Assembly (NCBI RefSeq): GCF_001968985.1
Contig: NZ_MOEN01000017.1
Coordinates: forward strand, 1 to 32,893
Direction of reading: 5' to 3'
Source: Desulfurobacterium indicum
Lineage (GTDB): Bacteria; Aquificota; Aquificia; Desulfurobacteriales; Desulfurobacteriaceae
DNA length: 32,893 bases
Shown one piece after another: positions 15,315 through 23,628 of the stretch (positions are counted from its first letter, which is position 1; the number at the start of each line of letters is the position of its first letter). Made by a program: the position numbers and the translations under genes. Under the pieces are notes generated by a model. The model was not told where the DNA came from and did not search any database. It was given only the letters and a program-made list of their open reading frames with translations.

Positions 15315-16529
15315 TCATTTTCTCTCCTCATACTCAATCTTTACATCCGGCTTTGGCGCCGGAAGTCTTTCTGCAGGCCTTGAAATTTCAAACCTCCCCT
15401 CTTTTATCCACTCCTTCAGAATGTTTGCTATCTCCCTTGCTTTGTAGTAGGAAGAGAGAGGACAGGTTTGAATCTTTTTGCCGTTTATCTCTATCTGTCC
15501 CTTCCTCAAGTCACCGTAATTAACATAAGCTATCGGATTAACCGCTTCACCGCTTGGATAATCGGAGGAGTAGTCATAAACAGGTGCTAGTATTTCGGAA
15601 TCTTTAACGGAAGTGTAAAAAGCTATTCTCTCATTAAGTATAGGTATGGGAATCCCGATCCCGACAAAGAGAGAAACACCATAGCCAATAATTGAAGCAG
15701 CCCTTATGAAATTGGTGCTCATCTGCTTCATGTCGCCGACAGTCATTATGGTACCGCTTCCCTCAACGGGCTGTCCTTTCTTTGTTCTCCTTACACCGAA
15801 TGGTGCATGCTGAGTTCCATGAAACGCAATATATCCAATGCCACCGCCCAGGAATATCCGCGTCCCGATACCTATTGTTTCAAAAAACGGATCATTGAGA
15901 AGCGGGCTCAACTGTCCGGCACTTGAGTATGTGGCATTTCCCATGTTTGGACGAAGTATTCCCATATAAGTATAAATCGTTCTGGAAGATTTATTAACTG
16001 CAACGTTATAGTTCTGATAGCAGTTCCTTGGATTGCACAAAATAGCGTCTCGCACGGTTTTTATGTTAATAATTTTTTTGATTTCTCTCCTTGGATAACA
16101 ATCTGTGCCGTAAGCATAGGCTTCAAGCTCTATATCCTCACCTGCTATCAATTCTTCGATAACGTGTGCACCACCGTACTCAAACCTACCAGGATAAACC
16201 TCGTTTCGAGGATCATTTTCAGGAAGGGCACTTGCTCCAATATAAAGATCAACAGCAGCAAGGGCACCATAGGCAGGAACACCATTAAGGTAGATCTCTT
16301 CCATCTTCATTTTAGGCCTTGTATGACCTACATTTAAAAAGGCACCGGATGAACACATCGCACCAAATGTTCCTGTAGTAACGACATCCACTTCTTCGGC
16401 TGCCTTTACAACGCCCATTTCTTCAACAATTTCAATCATCTCTTCGGCGGTTACAACAACCGCTTCGCCCTGCCTTATTTTTTCGTTTATCTCTTCATAG
16501 GTTTTATTAACCTTAAACTGTTCTTCCAT
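15315..16529 (-). CDS. DUF39 homocysteine synthase (sulfide plus aspartate semialdehyde)
   Basis: DUF39 proteins of methanogens and sulfur-metabolising bacteria are required to make homocysteine directly from aspartate semialdehyde and sulfide, bypassing O-acylhomoserine. The 404-residue product fits the family: TTGTFGAMCSSGAFLNVGH (about 51-69, with C59), YGTDCYPRREI (C144) and the FHGTQHAPFGVRRT stretch. No fused CBS domains are present. I start it at ATG 16529, ten bases behind GGAGAAG and 13 bases after the rimO stop; a longer frame from 16583 would overlap rimO and lacks a site. It is the last gene of the dapA operon, which also uses aspartate semialdehyde. Confidence 0.85.
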   Translation of the reverse strand: MEEQFKVNKTYEEINEKIRQGEAVVVTAEEMIEIVEEMGVVKAAEEVDVVTTGTFGAMCSSGAFLNVGHTRPKMKMEEIYLNGVPAYGALAAVDLYIGASALPENDPRNEVYPGRFEYGGAHVIEELIAGEDIELEAYAYGTDCYPRREIKKIINIKTVRDAILCNPRNCYQNYNVAVNKSSRTIYTYMGILRPNMGNATYSSAGQLSPLLNDPFFETIGIGTRIFLGGGIGYIAFHGTQHAPFGVRRTKKGQPVEGSGTIMTVGDMKQMSTNFIRAASIIGYGVSLFVGIGIPIPILNERIAFYTSVKDSEILAPVYDYSSDYPSGEAVNPIAYVNYGDLRKGQIEINGKKIQTCPLSSYYKAREIANILKEWIKEGRFEISRPAERLPAPKPDVKIEYEERK

Positions 16530-16542
16530 GTTTCTTCTCCAT

Positions 16543-17838
16543 TTACTCAATCGGTTCGGCGATAAGGTCAACATTACTGGCAAGTGCGGTTATTTTTGCA
16601 TCTACAAACGTTCCAGGGGGATAATTACCCTTTAAGTAAACTATTCCGTCCACTTCGTACGCATTTCTATAGCCTCTTGCCTCAACATAACCTTCCATAT
16701 CGTCAGCCGGACCGTCAACGATAAGTCTCATCTCTTTCCCGATAAATTTTCTGTTATTCTCTTCAAAAATAGAATACTGAACTTCTTCTAAAAGGTTGAG
16801 CCTTGAATCTTTAACATCTTCTGGGAGATCTCCCATATTATAGGCAGCTGTTCCCTCTTCACTTGAATATTTGAAAAAACCAACCCAATCAAGTTTTTTC
16901 TCTTTCAAAAATTCAACAAGCTTTTCAAAATCCTCTTCCGTCTCAGAAGGAAAGCCTACAATAAACGTGCTCCTCAATGCAACATCGGGAATCCTTGTTC
17001 TTATCTTATCTATAAGTTCATCTATATATTTGCGAAAATATTTTCTTCCCATTGAAAGCAAAACCTTATCCGTAACATGCTGAAACGGAACATCAAGATA
17101 GTGAAGAACTTTTTTGCTATCAGCAATATAATCTATCAACTCATCGGTAATGTGAGATGGATAGGTGTACATAAGTCTTATCCACTCAATTCCTTCAACC
17201 GTTTCAAGCTTTTTCAAAAGCTTCAGCAAACCGTTTTTCTCCTTCTTATCCATACCGTAGGCAGTTGTATCCTGAGCTATAATGTAAAGTTCTTTAACGC
17301 CTTTCTCGGCAAGAAACCTTGCCTCTTCAATAATCTCTTCCTCTGGACGACTCCTGTAAGGCCCCCTTATAAGGGGAATAGCGCAGTAGGTACAGTTGTT
17401 TGAACATCCTTCAGCAATCTTAAGATAGGCTATATGGGAAGGCGTAAGAATATGCCTGTAAAGAAATGGTTTTTCAGGTTGAAACTGTCTATCAAGTATC
17501 TTATCAACACTCCTCTCAAGTTCGTCAACACCTATAAAAACATCTACTTCTGGAAGCTCTTTTTTAAGTTCATCTCTGTATCTCTGATAGAGACATCCCG
17601 CAACAACAACCTTTTTCTCAGGATCTCTTTTCTTCTCTTCTATGGCCGTTAGTATCTCGTCTATGGATTCTTCCTTGGCAGGTGTTATAAATCCGCAGGT
17701 ATTAACGATAATGATGTCCGCATCCTCAAGGTTATCAACAAAAAGCACATCTCCTGTAGCCTTTAAAAGACCTACTATATGCTCGGTATCAACCAGATTT
17801 TTGGGACATCCAAGACTTATAACGGCAACCTTTTTCAT
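16543..17838 (-). CDS. rimO: Ribosomal protein S12 methylthiotransferase
   Basis: RimO is a radical-SAM enzyme that adds a methylthio group to a conserved aspartate of ribosomal protein S12. The 431-residue product has the N-terminal UPF0004 domain opening SLGCPKNLVDTE, with cluster cysteines C11, C48 and C82, the radical-SAM motif CSNNCTYC (C145, C149, C152) and a C-terminal TRAM-like segment. The CPKNLVD form separates RimO from MiaB, which modifies tRNA. The ATG overlaps the hisA stop by four bases. Confidence 0.95.
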   Translation of the reverse strand: MKKVAVISLGCPKNLVDTEHIVGLLKATGDVLFVDNLEDADIIIVNTCGFITPAKEESIDEILTAIEEKKRDPEKKVVVAGCLYQRYRDELKKELPEVDVFIGVDELERSVDKILDRQFQPEKPFLYRHILTPSHIAYLKIAEGCSNNCTYCAIPLIRGPYRSRPEEEIIEEARFLAEKGVKELYIIAQDTTAYGMDKKEKNGLLKLLKKLETVEGIEWIRLMYTYPSHITDELIDYIADSKKVLHYLDVPFQHVTDKVLLSMGRKYFRKYIDELIDKIRTRIPDVALRSTFIVGFPSETEEDFEKLVEFLKEKKLDWVGFFKYSSEEGTAAYNMGDLPEDVKDSRLNLLEEVQYSIFEENNRKFIGKEMRLIVDGPADDMEGYVEARGYRNAYEVDGIVYLKGNYPPGTFVDAKITALASNVDLIAEPIE

Positions 17839-18563
17839 AAATCACCTTTCAGCTTTTTTATAACCGATTCAAAATCTATCGCACCCTCGTAAAGTGCCTT
17901 TCCCGTAATAGCACCAACCACATTCGGAATTCTGGAAAGACGAATAACATCATCTTCCGTAGCAATACCGCCGGAAGCTATAACAGGCTTCCTAACACTC
18001 TTTGCAAAGTTAGAAACTTCTTCAAAGTTTGGTCCCTCAAGAGTTCCGTCTCTTGAAATATCGGTGTAAACAAATCCCCAGATAGAGAGACTCTCGTACC
18101 TTTTAGCAAAATCAACCGCTTTTAGATCCGTTTTCTCCACCCATCCCCTCGTTGTCATAAAACCGTCTTTGGCATCAACGCCTAAAACCACGCCGCCCGG
18201 AAAAGATTCAACCATCTCAAGGAAAAGTTCTGGATTTTCAACAGCAACAGTTCCAAGGATAATTCTGTCAATACCTATATCTTTTAAAGCCTTTACGGCA
18301 TCTATGGTTCTGACTCCTCCACCAAATTGAACAGGAATGGAAAGCCTTTTAATAATTTCTTCAACTATCCTGATATTTGCCGGAACACCGTTAAAAGCTC
18401 CGTCAAGATCAACAACATGAAGCCTTGTTGCACCTTTGTCCTGCCACAACATTGCCGCATCAACAGGATTGTCAAAGTATTCCTTTATCGCATCGGCCCT
18501 TCCCTTGTAGAGCCTTACACACTTACCACCTTTTATGTCAACTGCAGGAATAAGTTCAAACAT
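17835..18563 (-). CDS. hisA: ProFAR isomerase
   Basis: HisA (1-(5-phosphoribosyl)-5-[(5-phosphoribosylamino)methylideneamino]imidazole-4-carboxamide isomerase) catalyses the Amadori rearrangement in histidine synthesis. The 242-residue beta-alpha barrel has the catalytic aspartate pair D9 (PAVDIKGGKCVRLYKG) and D130 (VDAKDG) and phosphate-binding GGGVR and SGGI segments. HisA rather than HisF is indicated by VDIKGG and VRLYKG. It is separated from the other his genes; only hisZ, on the divergent side, is in the window. It starts ten bases after dapB. Confidence 0.96.
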   Translation of the reverse strand: MFELIPAVDIKGGKCVRLYKGRADAIKEYFDNPVDAAMLWQDKGATRLHVVDLDGAFNGVPANIRIVEEIIKRLSIPVQFGGGVRTIDAVKALKDIGIDRIILGTVAVENPELFLEMVESFPGGVVLGVDAKDGFMTTRGWVEKTDLKAVDFAKRYESLSIWGFVYTDISRDGTLEGPNFEEVSNFAKSVRKPVIASGGIATEDDVIRLSRIPNVVGAITGKALYEGAIDFESVIKKLKGDL

Positions 18564-18573
18564 CTATCCTCCC

Positions 18574-19356
18574 TTAAATACCAAGAATATCGAACATAGT
18601 GTAAAGACCTGCTGGTCTTCCATAAATCCACTTTGCAGCTTCAACAGCACCTTTAGCAAAAGTCTCTCTGCTTGTGGCTCTGTGGGTTAGCTCTATCCTC
18701 TCACCGGGAGCGGCAAAAAAGACCGTATGGTCTCCAACCACATCTCCCATCCTGGCTGCAAGGATACCTATCTCTTCAGGTTTCCTCTCTCCGACAAAAC
18801 CTTTCCTACCGTAAACAGCAACGTCTTCAAGCCTTCTACCAATTGCCTCTGCTATAACTTCAGCGAGTCTCATAGCGGTTCCAGAAGGTGCATCCTTTTT
18901 AAATCTGTGATGGATTTCAAAAATCTCTATGTCATAACCTTTATTCTTCAACGCTTTTGCAACTTCACCGACGAATTTAAAGAGTATGTTCACCCCGAGG
19001 CTCATATTCGGTGAAAAGACTATCGGAATATCTCGGGCTGCTTTCTTTATCTCTTCAATTTCTTCGGGTTTAAATCCGGTCGTCCCTATAACAAGTGCAA
19101 CATTATTCTTTTTGGCTTCTTTTAACAATTCAAGAGTAGCAGACGGAACAGTAAAATCTATTACCACATCAGGTTTATTGGAAATTTCGGAAAGTGATGA
19201 AACAAACACAAGTTTATCATCAAAAGATTTCCCTATAAGTGGGGAACCCGGTTTCTCAAGAACTCCAGCAAGTTCCATGTTATCTTCAGCCTTAATAAGA
19301 GAAGAAATCAGCCTTCCCATTCTTCCGTTGGCACCGTTAACCGCCACTTTTACCAT
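18574..19356 (-). CDS. dapB: 4-hydroxy-tetrahydrodipicolinate reductase
   Basis: DapB makes tetrahydrodipicolinate in the diaminopimelate/lysine route, the step after DapA. The 260-residue product begins with the Rossmann motif VNGANGRMGR and has the catalytic/substrate motif EIHHRFKKDAPSGTA, with the C-terminal GDHTVFFAAPGERIEL stretch typical of the family. I place the start at ATG 19356-19354, four bases behind GAGGTG; the preceding in-frame TTG at 19359 is less well spaced. The start overlaps the globin-PsiE stop by one base, so the two are translationally coupled. Confidence 0.96.
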   Translation of the reverse strand: MVKVAVNGANGRMGRLISSLIKAEDNMELAGVLEKPGSPLIGKSFDDKLVFVSSLSEISNKPDVVIDFTVPSATLELLKEAKKNNVALVIGTTGFKPEEIEEIKKAARDIPIVFSPNMSLGVNILFKFVGEVAKALKNKGYDIEIFEIHHRFKKDAPSGTAMRLAEVIAEAIGRRLEDVAVYGRKGFVGERKPEEIGILAARMGDVVGDHTVFFAAPGERIELTHRATSRETFAKGAVEAAKWIYGRPAGLYTMFDILGI

Positions 19357-20288
19357 CAATCACCTCTCTTATACTCAAACCATTTAACAATACCGTAAAC
19401 AATACCAAGAATAAGAATCAACGCACCTATACCAAGTTTAAACGAAACAGGTTTCGTATGTTCAAGGGAAAGAACAAGTGCTTCACGAATAGTAGCTGCA
19501 AGGGCAACACTAACAAATGCACTGACTGCAAGTTCTCCACCCATCATGAATTTTATCTCACTGTTTAGGAGTTCTAAAACAGTCCAAAGAATAAGTAGAT
19601 CACCAAGGGCAGATATGAGACCGTGAGAAAGATCTCCGTGGAAGAAATGGATAACATCCATAACAAAGAGACCTGCTACCACAATGCCAAGAACCATTAA
19701 ACCCAGAATAATTGCAACATCCATAACAAAGGCAAACTTTTTGGTGAACCTTATAACAAACTTCTCGGCAGGATCAGCTTCAATAAATGTTCTCATTTCA
19801 TGATCTATGTAGAAAGAAAGCATAACAGAAAGATGAAGGTCAAGAAGTTTTGAGAGGGAACGGGTATATTCCTCTATAAGAGTGCACCCTTCTCCTTTCT
19901 GTTCAACAAGCACTTTAACAATTCTCTTAGTGCAAAAACGCCTCACAAAGTTCATCATAGCAACGATAAGATTTGTAGGGATTCCGAGGTCAGCATGAAC
20001 CTTGGCAATTCTCAGTATGTAAGTGAGATACTCTGAATCGTACTTACCCGAAAAGAGTTGCTCATACCAGTGAATAACTTCATCCTTTATCTTTTTAAAA
20101 TCATCTTCCGAAATGTATTTTGAAGCCTCATCATACTTCAAAAGCTGGTTGAAAAAAGCTTCTGCAAATTCATCCTTAAAAGAGATAAGCATATGACCAA
20201 TTTCTTTAAGGTTATCGACATCCTTTTTCCGAAGCTCAAACTGATAGAGGAGACGCTCCATATCTGAATAACTTATCTGAACACCCAT
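19356..20288 (-). CDS. Protoglobin-like sensor fused to a PsiE-type four-helix membrane domain
   Basis: The 310-residue protein has a soluble N-terminal domain (about 1-165) resembling the globin of globin-coupled sensors: an all-helical run with ILRIAKVHADLGIPTNLIV at 91-109, in which H98 matches the proximal haem ligand (usual form I-x-x-V-H-x-R-I-G-L-P). The C-terminal part (about 185-305) has four hydrophobic segments and resembles the PsiE (phosphate-starvation-inducible) family. Such a protein would sense O2, NO or redox at the membrane, with an unknown output. It sits between dapA (zero-base gap) and dapB (one-base overlap), in an otherwise metabolic operon. Both domain calls are by eye. 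Confidence 0.7.
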   Translation of the reverse strand: MGVQISYSDMERLLYQFELRKKDVDNLKEIGHMLISFKDEFAEAFFNQLLKYDEASKYISEDDFKKIKDEVIHWYEQLFSGKYDSEYLTYILRIAKVHADLGIPTNLIVAMMNFVRRFCTKRIVKVLVEQKGEGCTLIEEYTRSLSKLLDLHLSVMLSFYIDHEMRTFIEADPAEKFVIRFTKKFAFVMDVAIILGLMVLGIVVAGLFVMDVIHFFHGDLSHGLISALGDLLILWTVLELLNSEIKFMMGGELAVSAFVSVALAATIREALVLSLEHTKPVSFKLGIGALILILGIVYGIVKWFEYKRGD

Positions 20289-21161
20289 TTAGAGCACCCC
20301 CTTCTCTTTTAAGACTTTTCTTATAATCTCTTCTTTCTCCGGCGTTGTCAGACAGAGAGGTAATCTGAACTCCTTCTCCATTCTTCCCATCATTGAAAGA
20401 GCCGTTTTAACAGGAATAGGATTGGTATCAACAAACATCGTTTTGTGAAGAGGATAAAGCTCTAAATGGAGCTTCCTTGCCTCATCAATATTGCCTTTTA
20501 CAAAGGCTCTATACATTTTTACCATTCTATCTGGGACAATGTTTGCCGTAACAGAAATTACACCTTTTCCACCAACGGCAAGCAACGGATAAAACGTAAG
20601 ATCATCACCTGATAGAACCTCTATTTTATCACCACAAAGGTTAACAATTTCGGTTGCGACATTCGTACTTCCTGTAGCCTCTTTAATTGCAACAACGTTT
20701 TCTATAACTGACAACCTTGCAACCGTTTCCGGTAGCATGTTAACCCCAGTTCTACCAGGAACGTTGTATAGAACAATTGGGATATCCACGGCTTCAGCAA
20801 TTGCCTTAAAATGACGATAAAGACCTTCCTGATTAGGCTTATTGTAGTAAGGTGTAATAAGGAGTGCTCCATCAGCACCCGCTTCTTTTGCGTAAGCTGT
20901 AAGCTCTATCGCTTCCTTGGTAGAGTTAGAACCTGTACCAGCTATAACTTTGGCTCTTCCTTTTACCTGATCAATGGTAATAGCTATAACCTCTTCATGC
21001 TCTTCATAGGAAAGAGTGGCGGATTCCCCTGTCGTTCCACAGGGAACGATACCGTTCACACCGCTTTCTATAAGAAACTCTATATGCTCCCTCAACGCCT
21101 TTTCATCAACCTTTCCATCTTTAAAAGGTGTAGGTATGGCAACATATATTCCTTCAAACAT
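20289..21161 (-). CDS. dapA: 4-hydroxy-tetrahydrodipicolinate synthase
   Basis: DapA condenses aspartate semialdehyde and pyruvate, the committed step of lysine and diaminopimelate synthesis. The 290-residue barrel has GTTGES at 42-47, the catalytic tyrosine in LYNVPGRTG (Y132, R137) and the Schiff-base lysine K160 in AIKEATG. GAGGCGG precedes the ATG. It is the first gene of a six-gene minus-strand operon (dapA, globin-PsiE, dapB, hisA, rimO, DUF39). The 100-base leader is too short for a lysine riboswitch and shows only an AT-rich TATATAA box on this strand. Confidence 0.97.
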   Translation of the reverse strand: MFEGIYVAIPTPFKDGKVDEKALREHIEFLIESGVNGIVPCGTTGESATLSYEEHEEVIAITIDQVKGRAKVIAGTGSNSTKEAIELTAYAKEAGADGALLITPYYNKPNQEGLYRHFKAIAEAVDIPIVLYNVPGRTGVNMLPETVARLSVIENVVAIKEATGSTNVATEIVNLCGDKIEVLSGDDLTFYPLLAVGGKGVISVTANIVPDRMVKMYRAFVKGNIDEARKLHLELYPLHKTMFVDTNPIPVKTALSMMGRMEKEFRLPLCLTTPEKEEIIRKVLKEKGVL

Positions 21162-21194
21162 TACCGCCTCTGAAAATTAAAGCTTACTGGAATT

Positions 21195-21221
21195 TTAACA
21201 AATATGGAGTTTTTATATAAT
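21195..21221 (+). promoter_or_regulatory. Promoter of thrC-hisZ-purA
   Basis: TTAACA at 21195-21200 (five of six matches) and a perfect TATAAT at 21216-21221 have a 15-base spacer, short but usable. The transcript would begin about 40 bases before thrC. It lies in the divergent region shared with dapA. Confidence 0.45.
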
Positions 21222-21265
21222 TCACTTCTGGAGCTAAATGGCCTTTAAAACGGAGGTATAATTAG

Positions 21266-22327
21266 ATGAAACTGTGGAGAGGAGTAATAGAAGAATTCAG
21301 AGAATTTCTACCTGTAACGGAAAAGACACCGGTTATAACACTAAGAGAAGGAAACACCCCTTTAATAGAAGCGGATAACTTAGCTACCGCAATCAATCCC
21401 GACATTAAAATATACCTCAAATATGAAGGGCTGAACCCGACAGGCTCTTTTAAAGACAGAGGAATGACCATGGCTGTCTCAAAAGCCATGGAAGACGGAG
21501 CAAAAGCGGTAATATGTGCCTCTACCGGAAACACGTCTGCTGCAGCCGCAGCGTATGCTGCCAAAGCAGGTATAAAGGCGGTAGTTTTAATCCCTGAAGG
21601 GAAAATAGCCCTCGGAAAACTATCCCAGGCAGTTATGTATGGTGCCGAAGTAATCCAAATAAAAGGAAACTTCGACGAAGCTCTTGATATAGTGAGAGAT
21701 ATAGGGGGAGATTATCCCATAACAATTGTAAACTCAATCAACCCCTACAGACTTCAAGGACAAAAGACAGCCGCTTTTGAAATATGTGAACAACTCGGGA
21801 AAGCACCTGATTTTCATTTTATCCCTGTCGGTAACGCAGGTAACATAACAGCTTATTGGATGGGATACAAAGAATACTTCGAAGCAGGTAAAGTTAACTC
21901 AAAGCCAAAGATGTGCGGCTGGCAGGCAGCAGGTGCAGCACCAATCGTTCTTGGACATCCTGTTAAAAATCCCGAAACGATAGCAACAGCTATTCGTATA
22001 GGAAATCCAGCCAGTTGGGAGGGAGCTGTAAATGCAGCGAAAGAATCTGGCGGTTTCATAGATATGGTAACTGACGAAGAGATTCTTGAAGCGTACAGAT
22101 TGGTTGCAAGAACGGAAGGTATATTCTGCGAACCTGCCTCTGCAGCATCAATAGCAGGCGTAATCAAAGCCAACAGAGAGAAAAAACTTTTTTCAAAAGG
22201 TGATGTTATTGTCTGCACGTTAACTGGCCACGGTCTTAAAGATCCCGATACGGCTATGTCAATGGGTGTAAAACCGGTTACATTACCTGCTGATGAGAGA
22301 GAGATAGTTAAATATTTAGGATTTTAA
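21266..22327 (+). CDS. thrC: Threonine synthase
   Basis: ThrC turns O-phosphohomoserine into threonine with pyridoxal phosphate. The 353-residue product belongs to the short (bacterial/archaeal) class. The cofactor lysine is K63 in [12 protein letters not shown], and the phosphate-cradle glycines lie in PVGNAGNIT (about 190-198). GGAGGT is seven bases before the ATG. It starts a plus-strand operon divergent from the dapA operon and is 23 bases ahead of hisZ. Confidence 0.96.
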   Translation: MKLWRGVIEEFREFLPVTEKTPVITLREGNTPLIEADNLATAINPDIKIYLKYEGLNPTGSFKDRGMTMAVSKAMEDGAKAVICASTGNTSAAAAAYAAKAGIKAVVLIPEGKIALGKLSQAVMYGAEVIQIKGNFDEALDIVRDIGGDYPITIVNSINPYRLQGQKTAAFEICEQLGKAPDFHFIPVGNAGNITAYWMGYKEYFEAGKVNSKPKMCGWQAAGAAPIVLGHPVKNPETIATAIRIGNPASWEGAVNAAKESGGFIDMVTDEEILEAYRLVARTEGIFCEPASAASIAGVIKANREKKLFSKGDVIVCTLTGHGLKDPDTAMSMGVKPVTLPADEREIVKYLGF

Positions 22328-22350
22328 AATCTTTAAATTAAGGATGTAAA

Positions 22351-23628
22351 ATGAGAGAAACTGAAATTCCAAGAGGATTTAAAACACATCTGCCTAAAGA
22401 AGCCCTTGAAATAGGTCACATTTTTAAGAAAATGGAGGGCATTGCACAGCAGTGGGGCTACCTTCCTGTTGTCCCACCCACAATAGAGTACCTTGCAACA
22501 TTTAAAAAGATAGATGAGCAGTTTGAAGAACTTGCCTTCAAACTTGTTGATAAACAGACCGGAAAACTGATATCTGTTCGTCCAGACTTTACGCCACAAA
22601 TTGCAAGAATAGTAGCAGCATCCTTTAAAAACGAGGAACCTCCGTTCAGGTTTTACTATAAAGGAAGTATTTTCAGGGATACCAAGGGAAGCCGGGAATT
22701 TCCTCAATTTGGATTTGAGCTTATCGGCGTAAATGATATAGAAGCTGATGCAGAAGTAGTAAGCATAATCGTTGATATACTGAAAAATTTAGGACTTAAA
22801 TCCTTCCAAATAGACATAGGACATGTTGAATTTATAGATGGTGTATTGGAGGAGCTCAATATAGAAAAAGAAAGTAAAATAAAGTTCATAAAGCTCCTAT
22901 CACACAAAGATCTATCCGGCATAGAAATATTTATGGATGAAAACAACCTGGAGGCAAGCAAGAGAGAAAAGATAGAAGAACTCCTAGAACTTTACGGAAA
23001 AGCGGAGATTCTTGATAGAGCACTTGAAATATTTGGCAATGAAAAAGCAAAAAGAGCAGTAAACACACTTAAAGAAATGTTTGAAATCTTAAAGACTTAC
23101 GGCTTTGAAGAAAATATAATTTTTGATCTATCAGAGAGAAGAGGAATGAAATACCATAGTGGAATAACGTTTGAAATCTTCCATCCTCTATTCGGTATAT
23201 CTCTCGGAAACGGCGGAAGATACGACAGTTTGGTGAAAAGTTTCGGAAGAAACCTACCTGCTACTGGAGCAGCAATCAGAATAGACCACATTTATCAACT
23301 TGTAAAAAGAAAAGAGACCCTCAATCTGCAACTGCCATCCGACATTTATATAATAGATATGAAGAAGGAACTCAGGAAAGCCTACGAAGTAGCAAAACTG
23401 CTCAGGAAACAAGGATATAACGTTGCAAGGGATATAGTTAAAAGACCGGTTGAAGCCTCACTAGAAGTAGCCTTTAACAAAGGATTCAAATATGCTATAG
23501 TCCTCAATCCCCAGGGTGAAAATAATCGAGTGATCGTTACAGGACGAAATACCAGAAAAGTGATTGAAGAAGGTAGAACAATTGAGGAAACTGTTAGCAA
23601 GATAATAGAAAGTCTGGAGGAACATTAA
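22351..23628 (+). CDS. hisZ: ATP phosphoribosyltransferase regulatory subunit HisZ
   Basis: HisZ is a histidyl-tRNA-synthetase paralogue that forms a complex with short-form HisG and mediates histidine feedback. The 425-residue product has class II synthetase motif 2 (FYYKGSIFRDTKGSREFPQFG) and motif 3 (GNGGRYDS). The histidine-binding loop reads RGMKYHSGITFE instead of the RGLDYYTG of true HisRS, which favours HisZ. A C-terminal domain of about 100 residues (from SDIYIIDMKKELRKAYEVAK) looks like the anticodon-binding fold, which many HisZ proteins lack. The stop overlaps the purA ATG by one base. hisG is not in the window, so a divergent HisRS remains a small possibility. Confidence 0.85.
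   Translation: MRETEIPRGFKTHLPKEALEIGHIFKKMEGIAQQWGYLPVVPPTIEYLATFKKIDEQFEELAFKLVDKQTGKLISVRPDFTPQIARIVAASFKNEEPPFRFYYKGSIFRDTKGSREFPQFGFELIGVNDIEADAEVVSIIVDILKNLGLKSFQIDIGHVEFIDGVLEELNIEKESKIKFIKLLSHKDLSGIEIFMDENNLEASKREKIEELLELYGKAEILDRALEIFGNEKAKRAVNTLKEMFEILKTYGFEENIIFDLSERRGMKYHSGITFEIFHPLFGISLGNGGRYDSLVKSFGRNLPATGAAIRIDHIYQLVKRKETLNLQLPSDIYIIDMKKELRKAYEVAKLLRKQGYNVARDIVKRPVEASLEVAFNKGFKYAIVLNPQGENNRVIVTGRNTRKVIEEGRTIEETVSKIIESLEEH

Noticed and set aside
16530-16583. Upstream extension of the DUF39 gene
   Set aside because: It overlaps the end of rimO and has no ribosome-binding site, whereas ATG 16529 has GGAGAAG.
21162-21265. Lysine or threonine riboswitch/attenuator between dapA and thrC
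   Set aside because: The divergent region is only about 100 bases, has no leader peptide with Lys/Thr runs and no terminator-like hairpin.
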